64,000 bases of DNA, from assembly GCA_027490305.1 (NCBI GenBank), contig JAIXYI010000011.1, positions 1 through 64,000 on the forward strand, written 5' to 3'. The position numbers and the translations under genes are program-made. A model generated the notes under the pieces. The model did not search any database and was not told the DNA's origin. It saw only the letters and a list, made by a program, of their open reading frames with translations. Positions 52,505 through 60,460 of this stretch are shown here, piece by piece (position 1 is the first letter of the stretch; each line of letters begins with the position of its first letter). The DNA is from Flavobacteriaceae bacterium. GTDB lineage: Bacteria; Bacteroidota; Bacteroidia; Flavobacteriales; Flavobacteriaceae.

Positions 52505-55500
52505 GTGGATAATTCTACAATCATTTACGACAAACTCGAGGGCTTCATCCGGAAGTACTACACCAATGAGCTATTGAGGGGTATCCTGTTGTTTACAGGA
52601 CTCGGATTGCTGTATTTTCTCTTTACGTTATGTCTGGAATATTTCCTCTGGCTCCGTCCGTCGGGGCGCACGGTGCTGTTTTGGGCGTTCGTTTTTGTAG
52701 AGTTGTTTCTGCTCGGACGCTACATTTTGTTTCCGTTGTCCCGTCTTTTCAAATTGCAGAAGGGGATCGGATACGACGAGGCATCGGCCATCATCGGCCG
52801 GCATTTTTCAGAAGTATCGGATAAACTCACCAACTTTCTTCAGTTGTCGCGCGACGCCAACAAGTCGGAATTACTTCTCGCGTCGATTGCACAGAAAGCG
52901 CAAACCCTGCAACCGATTCCGTTTACGAACGCGGTCAACTACCGAAAGAACCGCAAATACCTTCCTTTGGCAGTGTTGCCCGTGCTTTTCTTTTTGGTGT
53001 TTTATATCTCTGGAAACGGGAATGTATTGAAACAAAGTTTGGATCGGGTGGTGCATTTCCGCACCTCGTATACGCCACCGGCGCCGTTCCGGTTTGTGGT
53101 GGTGAACCAAAGCCTGGCAACCGAGCAGGGAAGTGACTTCGTGTTCCAGGTTCGAACCGTGGGTCGTATCGTCCCGGAAGATGCAACGATCTTCATCGGT
53201 GACGAGAGTTATTCGATGGAATCGGTCGTGCCGGGATTGTTCGAGTACCGGTTTCAAAAACCATCCGGGACGGAATTGTTCCACGTGGAGGCCAATAACA
53301 TCCCGTCTCGCGATTATGAATTACAGGTCGTGGCAGTGCCGGCGATCTCAAACTTTGTGATGCGGGTGGATTTCCCATCCTATCTCCGTCGTCCATCCCA
53401 AACCATCAAAGGAACAGGCAATGCCGTTGTGCCGGAAGGGGCACGCGTTACATGGGATGTCGGTACCGTCGCAACGGCCGCGGTAGAATGGGCGACCGGC
53501 GACGCGAGTTTTCCGTTTGCGAAAGATGGCAACCGCTTCCGCTTCACACGCACGATCCAACAGCCGATCGATTACCAGGTGTTGACGTCAAACGATAAGG
53601 TACGCCACCATGAGCGACTGACGTATCAGTTGTCGGTGGTGAAAGACCAGTTTCCGTCGATCAACGTGGGCAATGCACCCGATAGCCTTAAGGTAGCGAA
53701 AGACGTTTTGGTTGGACGTGTGGCCGATGATTATGGATTGGCTGCACTTCATATCGTGTATTATCCACAGGGAAAGGAAAACCTGGCAAAGAAGGCCGCG
53801 CTTCCTGTAAAGAAAGAACTGTTTGACCAGTTCATCTTTACCTTCCCAGCGAACCTTCCGGTGGAGCAGGGCGTGTCGTATGAGTACTATTTTGAGGTGT
53901 CGGATAACGATGCACCGCACGGCTATAAGAAGTCGCGTTCGACCGTGTTCTCAGACCGTATCGCGACTGACGAAGAGAAGGAAGACCAGTTGTTCCAACA
54001 ACAGAACAATACTATGAACGGGCTGGAGAAGTCGGTCAAAGAACAGAACAAGCAGCTCAACGAGCTTGACAAATTGCAGAACCTGACCAAGCAGAAAGAC
54101 AACCTCGATTTCAAAGATCAAAAGAAGGTTGACGAGTTCATCAAGCGGCAGGAACAGCAGGATAAGATGATGAAGGAGTTCTCAGAGAAACTCAAGAAGA
54201 ACCTCGACGAGTTCAAGACAGATAAGAAAGACGAGTTCAAAGAGGAGCTCAAAGACCGCATCGAAAAGAACGAGAAACTCTCGGAAGAGACGCAGAAATT
54301 GTTGGACCAGCTTAAGGAACTCAACGATAAGATCCGTCAGGAAGAGTTGATGGAGAAAATGGACCAACTCAAACAAAGCTCGAAGAATCAGGTAAAGAAC
54401 CTGCAGCAATTGGTGGAGTTGACGAAACGGTATTATGTTCAGAAGAAAGCAGAACAACTGGCGAACAAATTGAAGGATTTGTCGGAGAAGCAGGAAAAGC
54501 TCGCAAACAACGATAAAGAGAATACGGCGGAGAAGCAGAACGAGATCCAGAAGGAGTTCGACAAGATACAGGAAGACCTGAAGGAGTTGCAACAGGAGAA
54601 TCAGGAGCTGAAGTCGCCCATGGATATCCCGAAGTCGGAAGAGATGCAAAAGGCGGTAGACGAAGACATGAAAAATGCATCTGATCAGTTGCAAAAAGAC
54701 AACAAGGCGGGCGCAAAGCCAAAGCAGAAAAGTGCCGCCCGGAAGATGCAACAAATGAGCGCGAACATGATGCAGTCGATGCAATCAGGCGAAATGGAAC
54801 AGATGGATGAGGACATCAAAACGCTACGCCAGATACTCGACAACCTGGTGGCGTATTCGTTTTCACAGGAGGATTTGATGAAAGATTTTCGGGAACTGAA
54901 ACGGAGTTCCCCATCCTACAACAAGAATCTCAAACGCCAACAAGACCTCAAACAGCAGTTTGTGCACGTAGACGATAGTTTGTTTGCGATGTCGCTCCGC
55001 AATCCGAAGATTGGTGAAACGATTACAGAAGAAGTGGGCAACGTGCATTACAACGTTGACAAATCGCTTGACAATCTCGTAGAAGGAAATGTGCCGAAAG
55101 GCGTCACGAATCAGCAGTACGCTACCGCTGCCGCCAACCGTTTAGCGGATATGTTGAGCGATGTGATGAACGGTATGCAGATGTCGATGTCAGGCATGAT
55201 GGGACAAGGAAAGCCAAAGCCCGGACAAGGCGAAGGTATGCAGTTGCCCGACATTATACAAAAGCAAGGACAATTGGGCCAGCAGATGCAGCAGAGCATG
55301 CAAGGGCAGAAACCGGGCGATAAACCCGGTGAAAAGCCAGGTGAGAAACCGGGAGAAGGGCAAGGTGAGAAGCCCGGTGACGGCAAACAAGGTAAAGACG
55401 GCAAGTCGGGTAAACAACCTGGCGGTAAAGGACAATCCGGCCAAGGCGAAGGTGAGAACGGAGAAGATGGAGAAGGACAGGCCGGAGAGATCATGCGCAT

Positions 55501-55891
55501 CTACAAAGAGCAACGGCAATTGCGCGAGGCGCTCGAGCGGGAGTTGGAGAAAAAGGGAATGGGCGGCACCGGACAGAACGCCGTGAACCAGATGAAGGTA
55601 CTTGAGAAGCAGTTGCTCAACAAAGGGTTCCGTAATGAGACTCTCCAACGGATGTTCAACGCCAAGCAAGAGTTGCTGAAATTGGAGAAAGCGATGCAGC
55701 AGCAAGGCGAAGAAAAGAAGCGCCAGTCACAAACCAACCGCAAGGAGTTTACGAATACCGCCACACCGATCGACCCTGCTTTGCAACAGTACCTGAACAG
55801 TATTGAAATATTAAACCGGCAAACCTTACCTTTGCGCGCGAATTACAACCGAAAGGTGCAGGAATATTTCAAAGGAAATGATAACCTTTAA
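52505..55891 (+). CDS. DUF4175 family large membrane-anchored coiled-coil protein
   Basis: A protein of about 1128 residues. It has two N-terminal membrane helices and a third near residue 155, a beta-rich periplasmic part, then a long charged helical region with many E/K/Q heptads (plus-strand about 54000-55000). A Met/Gln-rich stretch and a Gly/Pro/Lys low-complexity tract of GEKPGEKPGE type (55315-55480) follow. This is the DUF4175 architecture of Bacteroidota; function unknown, probably an envelope scaffold. The GTG at 52505 is chosen because homologues as I recall them start near IYDKLEGFIRKYYTNEL; the frame is open to ATG 52409. Confidence 0.7.
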   Translation: MDNSTIIYDKLEGFIRKYYTNELLRGILLFTGLGLLYFLFTLCLEYFLWLRPSGRTVLFWAFVFVELFLLGRYILFPLSRLFKLQKGIGYDEASAIIGRHFSEVSDKLTNFLQLSRDANKSELLLASIAQKAQTLQPIPFTNAVNYRKNRKYLPLAVLPVLFFLVFYISGNGNVLKQSLDRVVHFRTSYTPPAPFRFVVVNQSLATEQGSDFVFQVRTVGRIVPEDATIFIGDESYSMESVVPGLFEYRFQKPSGTELFHVEANNIPSRDYELQVVAVPAISNFVMRVDFPSYLRRPSQTIKGTGNAVVPEGARVTWDVGTVATAAVEWATGDASFPFAKDGNRFRFTRTIQQPIDYQVLTSNDKVRHHERLTYQLSVVKDQFPSINVGNAPDSLKVAKDVLVGRVADDYGLAALHIVYYPQGKENLAKKAALPVKKELFDQFIFTFPANLPVEQGVSYEYYFEVSDNDAPHGYKKSRSTVFSDRIATDEEKEDQLFQQQNNTMNGLEKSVKEQNKQLNELDKLQNLTKQKDNLDFKDQKKVDEFIKRQEQQDKMMKEFSEKLKKNLDEFKTDKKDEFKEELKDRIEKNEKLSEETQKLLDQLKELNDKIRQEELMEKMDQLKQSSKNQVKNLQQLVELTKRYYVQKKAEQLANKLKDLSEKQEKLANNDKENTAEKQNEIQKEFDKIQEDLKELQQENQELKSPMDIPKSEEMQKAVDEDMKNASDQLQKDNKAGAKPKQKSAARKMQQMSANMMQSMQSGEMEQMDEDIKTLRQILDNLVAYSFSQEDLMKDFRELKRSSPSYNKNLKRQQDLKQQFVHVDDSLFAMSLRNPKIGETITEEVGNVHYNVDKSLDNLVEGNVPKGVTNQQYATAAANRLADMLSDVMNGMQMSMSGMMGQGKPKPGQGEGMQLPDIIQKQGQLGQQMQQSMQGQKPGDKPGEKPGEKPGEGQGEKPGDGKQGKDGKSGKQPGGKGQSGQGEGENGEDGEGQAGEIMRIYKEQRQLREALERELEKKGMGGTGQNAVNQMKVLEKQLLNKGFRNETLQRMFNAKQELLKLEKAMQQQGEEKKRQSQTNRKEFTNTATPIDPALQQYLNSIEILNRQTLPLRANYNRKVQEYFKGNDNL

Positions 55892-56303
55892 TTACGAATC
55901 TGATTTTGAACTAACGAATGAACCGCGCTATAGCGATTGGATTTCGCGTGTGATACAATCGGAAGGAAAGAAGGAAGGGGAGATCAGTTATGTGTTCTGT
56001 GACGATGCATACTTACACGAGATAAACGTTCAGTATTTGCAACACGACACCCTGACAGATATCATCAGCTTTGACTACTCCCTCGGCAATGAAATCAGTG
56101 GCGACATCTTCATTTCGGTGGAGAGGGTACAAGAGAACGCGATCGATTTTAACGTGGCTTTCGAAGAAGAATTGCTGCGCGTAATGGCGCACGGCGTTCT
56201 TCATTATTGTGGTTACAAAGATAAGTCGCCGGAGGACGAGACGCTGATGCGGACAAAAGAAGAGGAGAAGATTGCGATGTTCCACGTGGAACACAACCCA
56301 TAA
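55878..56303 (+). CDS. ybeY: rRNA maturation RNase YbeY
   Basis: A 141-residue metal-dependent endoribonuclease for 16S rRNA 3'-end maturation and ribosome quality control. The motif is MAHGVLHYCGYKDKSPEDE; the first two zinc histidines are clear, while the third ligand position, His in E. coli YbeY, is Asp here, a change I believe is common in Bacteroidota. TLTDIISFDYS and GDIFISVERV are other family blocks. It overlaps the DUF4175 end by 14 bases. Its last codons (MFHVEHNP) are encoded by a parS-like palindrome. Confidence 0.9.
   Translation: MITFNYESDFELTNEPRYSDWISRVIQSEGKKEGEISYVFCDDAYLHEINVQYLQHDTLTDIISFDYSLGNEISGDIFISVERVQENAIDFNVAFEEELLRVMAHGVLHYCGYKDKSPEDETLMRTKEEEKIAMFHVEHNP
56278..56293. 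promoter_or_regulatory. parS-like site 1
   Basis: TGTTCCACGTGGAACA is a perfect 16-base palindrome that matches the ParB-binding parS consensus (the TGTTTCACGTGAAACA type and its CC/GG variant). It lies inside the 3' end of ybeY. Confidence 0.85.
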
Positions 56304-56315
56304 CAAACCAACAGA

Positions 56316-56331
56316 TGTTCCACGTGGAACA
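56316..56331. promoter_or_regulatory. parS-like site 2
   Basis: A second perfect copy of TGTTCCACGTGGAACA, 38 bases after the first, in the short gap between ybeY and mnmG. Confidence 0.85.
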
Positions 56332-56339
56332 CTTTCGAT

Positions 56340-58211
56340 ATGTTTCAAGATGTATATGATGTGATTGTAGTAGGAGCCGGGCATGCCGGTTCTGAAGCTG
56401 CCGCCGCTGCCGCCAACCTGGGGTCGAAAACCCTGTTGGTGACGATGAGTTTGCAGAACATCGCACAGATGTCGTGCAACCCCGCTATGGGAGGCATTGC
56501 GAAAGGACAGATCGTTCGGGAGATTGACGCATTGGGTGGTTACTCGGGCATTGTGTCGGATAAGACGGCTATTCAGTTCAAAATGCTGAACAAGTCGAAA
56601 GGACCTGCCATGTGGTCGCCACGTGTGCAAAGTGACCGGATGCGGTTTGCGGAAGAGTGGCGGTTGATGTTAGAGCGCACGCCCAACCTCGACTTCTATC
56701 AAGAGATGGTCTCAGGATTGTTGATCGAGAAAGGGAAAATCTGCGGTGTTCGCACCTCACTTGGAATTGAAATACGAGGCCGTGCGGTAGTGTTGACAAA
56801 TGGAACGTTTCTGAACGGACTCATCCATATTGGCGAGAAACAGTTCGGCGGCGGGAGGGCAGGAGAGAGTGCGTCTTTCGGGATTACGGAAGATCTGGTG
56901 CGCGCCGGTTTTGAAGCCGGACGCATGAAGACAGGTACACCTCCACGCGTCGACGGTCGCTCGTTGGATTATTCCAAGATGAACGAAGAGAAAGGCGATG
57001 CGCGTCCGGACAAGTTCTCCTATTCAGACGAAACACGCCCGTTGGCACACCAGAAGTCCTGCTGGATGACCTATACATCGAATGACGTGCACGACATCCT
57101 ACGGGAAGGTTTTGATCGTTCGCCCATGTTCAACGGTCGGATCAAAAGCCTCGGTCCGCGTTACTGCCCTTCCATAGAAGATAAAATCAACCGCTTTGCC
57201 GATAAAGAACGACACCAACTGTTTGTCGAGCCGGAAGGCTGGGATACAGTTGAGGTGTATGTAAACGGCTTTTCTACCTCACTGCCGGAAGATGTGCAGT
57301 ACAAGGCGCTAAAGTCGGTAGCCGGTTTTGAGAATGTCAAATTCTTCCGCCCGGGTTATGCCATCGAATACGACTATTTTCCGCCGACGCAATTGAAACA
57401 TACACTCGAAACCAAATTGGTGGAGAACCTGTACTTCGCCGGACAAATCAACGGAACGACAGGGTATGAAGAAGCGGCATCGCAAGGGCTCATGGCCGGG
57501 ATCAACGCGCACCTGAAAACACATGGGAAGGAGCCGCTTGTGCTACGTCGCGATGAGGCTTACATCGGTGTATTGATCGATGATCTGATTACAAAAGGGA
57601 CGGAAGAGCCCTACCGGATGTTTACCTCACGAGCTGAATATCGAACGTTGCTGCGTCAGGATAACGCCGATTTTCGTCTTACGCCCAAATCCTTCGAAAT
57701 TGGATTAGCATCGGAATCACGCATGCGCCGTATGGAGCACAAGTTTGCCGAAGCTGAGAAGATGGTGCAGTTCTTTCGAAACACCAGCGTTAGCGTCACG
57801 GAGATGAACCCGATTCTCGAAACGAAAGAATCCGCTCCGATTATACAATCAGACAAACTGTTTAAATTGCTCTCACGCCCGCAAGTCGATCTCGACGACT
57901 TGATGACGATTGAAAGCGTGACCGCCTATATCAACGAGCACCAGCCCGACCGCGAAATACTCGAACAGGCCGAAGTGCAGGTGAAGTATGCCGGCTATAT
58001 CGAACGCGAACGCAACAACGCCGACAAGTTAACACGACTGGAGGATGTAAAGATACCTGACAGTTTCGACTACGACAAAGTGCGATCGATGTCGATTGAA
58101 GCGCGGCAGAAGCTCAAACACATCCGACCGGTTACCATTTCACAGGCGTCGCGCATCAGCGGTGTGTCGCCGAGTGATATTTCTGTATTACTAATTCATA
58201 TGGGACGATGA
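56340..58211 (+). CDS. mnmG: tRNA uridine-5-carboxymethylaminomethyl modification enzyme (GidA)
   Basis: A 623-residue FAD enzyme that, with MnmE, installs the cmnm5 group on wobble uridine 34 of tRNAs. The FAD fold is VIVVGAGHAGSEAAAAAANLG at residues about 8-28. SCNPAMGGIAKGQIVREIDALGG, GTPPRVDGRSLDYS, INGTTGYEEAASQGLMAGINA and the C-terminal helical domain complete the family pattern. In many bacteria mnmG lies near the replication origin. It shares the ATGA junction with the next gene. Confidence 0.96.
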   Translation: MFQDVYDVIVVGAGHAGSEAAAAAANLGSKTLLVTMSLQNIAQMSCNPAMGGIAKGQIVREIDALGGYSGIVSDKTAIQFKMLNKSKGPAMWSPRVQSDRMRFAEEWRLMLERTPNLDFYQEMVSGLLIEKGKICGVRTSLGIEIRGRAVVLTNGTFLNGLIHIGEKQFGGGRAGESASFGITEDLVRAGFEAGRMKTGTPPRVDGRSLDYSKMNEEKGDARPDKFSYSDETRPLAHQKSCWMTYTSNDVHDILREGFDRSPMFNGRIKSLGPRYCPSIEDKINRFADKERHQLFVEPEGWDTVEVYVNGFSTSLPEDVQYKALKSVAGFENVKFFRPGYAIEYDYFPPTQLKHTLETKLVENLYFAGQINGTTGYEEAASQGLMAGINAHLKTHGKEPLVLRRDEAYIGVLIDDLITKGTEEPYRMFTSRAEYRTLLRQDNADFRLTPKSFEIGLASESRMRRMEHKFAEAEKMVQFFRNTSVSVTEMNPILETKESAPIIQSDKLFKLLSRPQVDLDDLMTIESVTAYINEHQPDREILEQAEVQVKYAGYIERERNNADKLTRLEDVKIPDSFDYDKVRSMSIEARQKLKHIRPVTISQASRISGVSPSDISVLLIHMGR

Positions 58212-58735
58212 AGATGTTTCACGTGGAACGGAAGCGTGTAGGGCGCATTCTTACTGGCCTAGCCACAGTCGTCATGTTGTTGACCACCTCTTGCGCGACG
58301 ATGCGCGATCGCGATACGATTCCCGATTATGTCATTCGCGAAGGCGGGAAGAACGTAATTGGTTCCGCACCCCTGAACGCTTTCATTTTTGAAGATACGC
58401 GGCAAGATGTGTACTTCCAGGATTTTCTCACCTACCGTTTCCAAAAAAACAATATGGCGGAGAAAGTCTTTGAAGTCGACATCTCGGGTTCCCGTTTCCG
58501 AATCTTGTTATACGACGCAGCCGAGTTTGAAAAATACTTCCGTACCTCCGACTACATCCCGACGGTGACGGTAACAGCAGGCGAACTGAATGCGGGGAAG
58601 TCGCGGTTCGTAGCGCTTTCCATGGTTGACGCCTCTAATCAGGATTGCCTTAGTGACAACTCCCTCTGGTTGGCTACAGCGACCCAATACCTTAAGAAAC
58701 TTAAAGACGACTATCTTTCCAATGCACGTTCCTGA
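58208..58735 (+). CDS. Hypothetical lipoprotein downstream of mnmG
   Basis: A 175-residue protein of unknown function. After a basic N-terminus it has a hydrophobic stretch and the lipobox LLTTSC (Cys about residue 28), so it is probably anchored in the envelope. The N-terminal MKMFHVERKR is encoded over a parS-like site, so the real start may be further in or the peptide may be a by-product of the site. It overlaps mnmG by 4 bases and the next gene by 14, so it is cotranscribed. Confidence 0.7.
   Translation: MKMFHVERKRVGRILTGLATVVMLLTTSCATMRDRDTIPDYVIREGGKNVIGSAPLNAFIFEDTRQDVYFQDFLTYRFQKNNMAEKVFEVDISGSRFRILLYDAAEFEKYFRTSDYIPTVTVTAGELNAGKSRFVALSMVDASNQDCLSDNSLWLATATQYLKKLKDDYLSNARS
58215..58230. 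promoter_or_regulatory. parS-like site 3
   Basis: TGTTTCACGTGGAACG keeps 14 of 16 positions of either parS consensus version, with an intact CACGTG core. It overlaps the start of the lipoprotein gene. Confidence 0.65.
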
Positions 58736-59579
58736 TCTTACGCCTCATCTTGAAATTCCCGACCATTCGGTATCCCGTGAATTGTTTACGGTTTACCGGA
58801 GTGAACGTCTTGACCTGTTGGCCACGCACCCGCAGCCGGCCGCTGAGGCGCTCGGGCGGTATTATGAGAGCGAGGATTATATTTCCCATACCGACGGGAA
58901 GAGGAGCCTTTTCGAGCGTGTCTATCACTTGGTAAAATCCTATGCCCTTCAACAAAAATGTCGTTTGATTGACCGTTTTGCTACTAAAGGACAACTACTC
59001 GATATCGGTGCCGGAACGGGCGATTTTCTCGCAACAGCCCTGGCGCAGGGATGGGAGGTAACCGGTTTTGAACCCAACGCCAAAGCGGCGGCCATAGCGC
59101 AGTCGAAAGGCGTGACCTTGACGGACGCCACATCGGCGCTTCCTGCAGAGACGTTTTCCGCCGTCACCATGTGGCATGTGCTCGAACACGTGCCGGATCC
59201 CAAGGCCCAGCTTGACGAGTTGTATCGCTTGCTGCAGCCTGGCGGCGTCGCTTTTGTGGCCGTCCCGAATTTCAGGTCGTATGACGCGTTTTATTACGGC
59301 ACGTTTTGGGCGGCGTATGATGTGCCCCGGCACCTATGGCACTTTTCCCAAACTGCTATCCGTGCGTTGGCCACTGAATCATCTTTCGAATTGGTTGAGG
59401 TGTTGCCGATGAAATTCGATGCGTTTTACGTTAGCCTGCTCTCTGAAAAGTATCAAAACGGTAGTATGCGGTTTTTATCTGCTTTTCGGGTAGGATGGCG
59501 CTCCAATCGCAAGGCAAAGCGCACCGGGGAGTACTCTTCGCTGATTTACGTGCTTAAAAAAGCGAAAAACAGCCTATAA
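58722..59579 (+). CDS. Class I SAM-dependent methyltransferase
   Basis: A 285-residue methyltransferase of the Methyltransf_23 type. Motif I is LLDIGAGTGDFLATALAQGWEVTGFEP (about residues 90-116), followed by VTMWHVLEHVPDPKAQLDELYRLLQPGGV, and a C-terminal stretch RHLWHFSQTAIRAL typical of this subgroup, which often methylates sugars or lipids. The target is unknown. The start at 58722 is chosen because it gives the normal N-terminus and overlaps the lipoprotein gene by only 14 bases. Confidence 0.85.
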   Translation: MHVPDLTPHLEIPDHSVSRELFTVYRSERLDLLATHPQPAAEALGRYYESEDYISHTDGKRSLFERVYHLVKSYALQQKCRLIDRFATKGQLLDIGAGTGDFLATALAQGWEVTGFEPNAKAAAIAQSKGVTLTDATSALPAETFSAVTMWHVLEHVPDPKAQLDELYRLLQPGGVAFVAVPNFRSYDAFYYGTFWAAYDVPRHLWHFSQTAIRALATESSFELVEVLPMKFDAFYVSLLSEKYQNGSMRFLSAFRVGWRSNRKAKRTGEYSSLIYVLKKAKNSL

Positions 59580-59799
59580 AACACGCTGCTTGACGAAATA
59601 TGCCCACACCACATCATACCATGGCTCGCGCATAGAAGCGGCGTAGAAGCGCTAAAAACACGTCATTTTCTATAGAGACAAACAATAAAGAAGAGAAATA
59701 GCATAGCGATTGCTTATTTCATAAAATAGGGCTTCCGCAACCACAACCAACCCCCGATAATTTTCCTATTTTTGAGGGCTTAAATTTAGAAACCGAGAC

Positions 59800-60381
59800 A
59801 TGAAAAAAATCCTTGTTATGCTCGCCATTGCCACTGCGGCAGTATCATGCGAGACAAAAGAAACGACTAATGCATCCGCCGGCGTCAAAACCGCGTATAT
59901 CGATACGGAAAAAATGATGGAAGACTGCATCGAATGCAAAGACATCACTGAGAAATACAAAGCCAAAGGCGAGGAGATAGGCAAAAAGTTTGAAGTCGAG
60001 GAAGCCAACTTCAAAGCCGAAGCCGCCAGCTTTGAACAGAACGCCCGTGCAAACGGACAGGCGTGGGCCCAGCAGAAAGGCGCTGAGTTGTCAAAAAAAC
60101 AACAATACCTTGAGTACACCGCCCAACAAGTGTCGCAGCAACTCCAACTGCAGCATGCGTCAGAAATGGACAGCGTGAAGAAGTCGATCCGCGAGGTCAT
60201 TAAAACGTATGGCAAGGAAAAAGGCTATGACTACATCTTCGGAACCGGTGATTCCCCTTCTGTGTTGTATGCAAAAGACAGCTACGACATCACCAAAGAG
60301 GTCACCGAACTGGTGAACGAAAAATACAAAGGCAAGAAGGAAGAAAAGCCGGAAGCCAAGAAAGAAGAGAAAAAGAACTAA
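59800..60381 (+). CDS. OmpH/Skp family periplasmic chaperone-like lipoprotein
   Basis: A 193-residue protein with a lipoprotein signal (MKKILVMLAIATAAVSC, Cys17). Its Skp-like core of alternating helical, Lys/Glu/Gln-rich segments starts VKTAYIDTEKMMEDCIE and ends with YIFGTGDSPSVLYAKDSYDITKEVTELVNEKY. Skp helps outer-membrane proteins cross the periplasm; lipid anchoring is not usual in E. coli Skp. The last 15 residues are nearly all Lys/Glu. A -7 element TATTTTTG sits at 59767-59774. The 220-base gap upstream (59580-59799) shows nothing else. Confidence 0.85.
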   Translation: MKKILVMLAIATAAVSCETKETTNASAGVKTAYIDTEKMMEDCIECKDITEKYKAKGEEIGKKFEVEEANFKAEAASFEQNARANGQAWAQQKGAELSKKQQYLEYTAQQVSQQLQLQHASEMDSVKKSIREVIKTYGKEKGYDYIFGTGDSPSVLYAKDSYDITKEVTELVNEKYKGKKEEKPEAKKEEKKN

Positions 60382-60385
60382 CGAG

Positions 60386-60411
60386 AAGCCTCCTGAAAAG
60401 GGGGCTTTTTT
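60386..60411 (+). terminator. Intrinsic terminator after the OmpH-like gene
   Basis: AAGCCTCC at 60386-60393 pairs with GGGGGCTT (one G-U pair) around a TGAAAA loop, followed by a T run. Confidence 0.8.
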
Positions 60412-60448
60412 TACGGGAAAACCGTAAAATCAATCCCCTGTCAATCCC

Positions 60449-60456
60449 TACTTTTG
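60449..60456 (+). promoter_or_regulatory. -7 element for the Pif1-like helicase gene
   Basis: TACTTTTG fits TAnnTTTG and ends only 4 bases before the ATG at 60461, so the transcript may be leaderless or have a very short leader. A TTG at the right distance was not found. Confidence 0.4.
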
Positions 60457-60460
60457 TGCC

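Noticed and set aside
53277..53292. TGTTCCACGTGGAGGC in DUF4175 as a parS site
   Set aside because: The left half is perfect but the right half has three mismatches; kept only as a possible degenerate half site.
54182..54784. 200-codon leucine-rich minus-strand frame opposite DUF4175
   Set aside because: It is the complement of the Lys/Glu/Gln coiled-coil codons, which always reads as Leu/Phe-rich; not a real membrane protein.
55315..55480. Tandem GEKPGE-type codons as a possible CRISPR or DNA repeat
   Set aside because: The units are irregular and in frame within DUF4175; it is a low-complexity protein tract, not a spaced repeat array. No CRISPR array was seen in the window.
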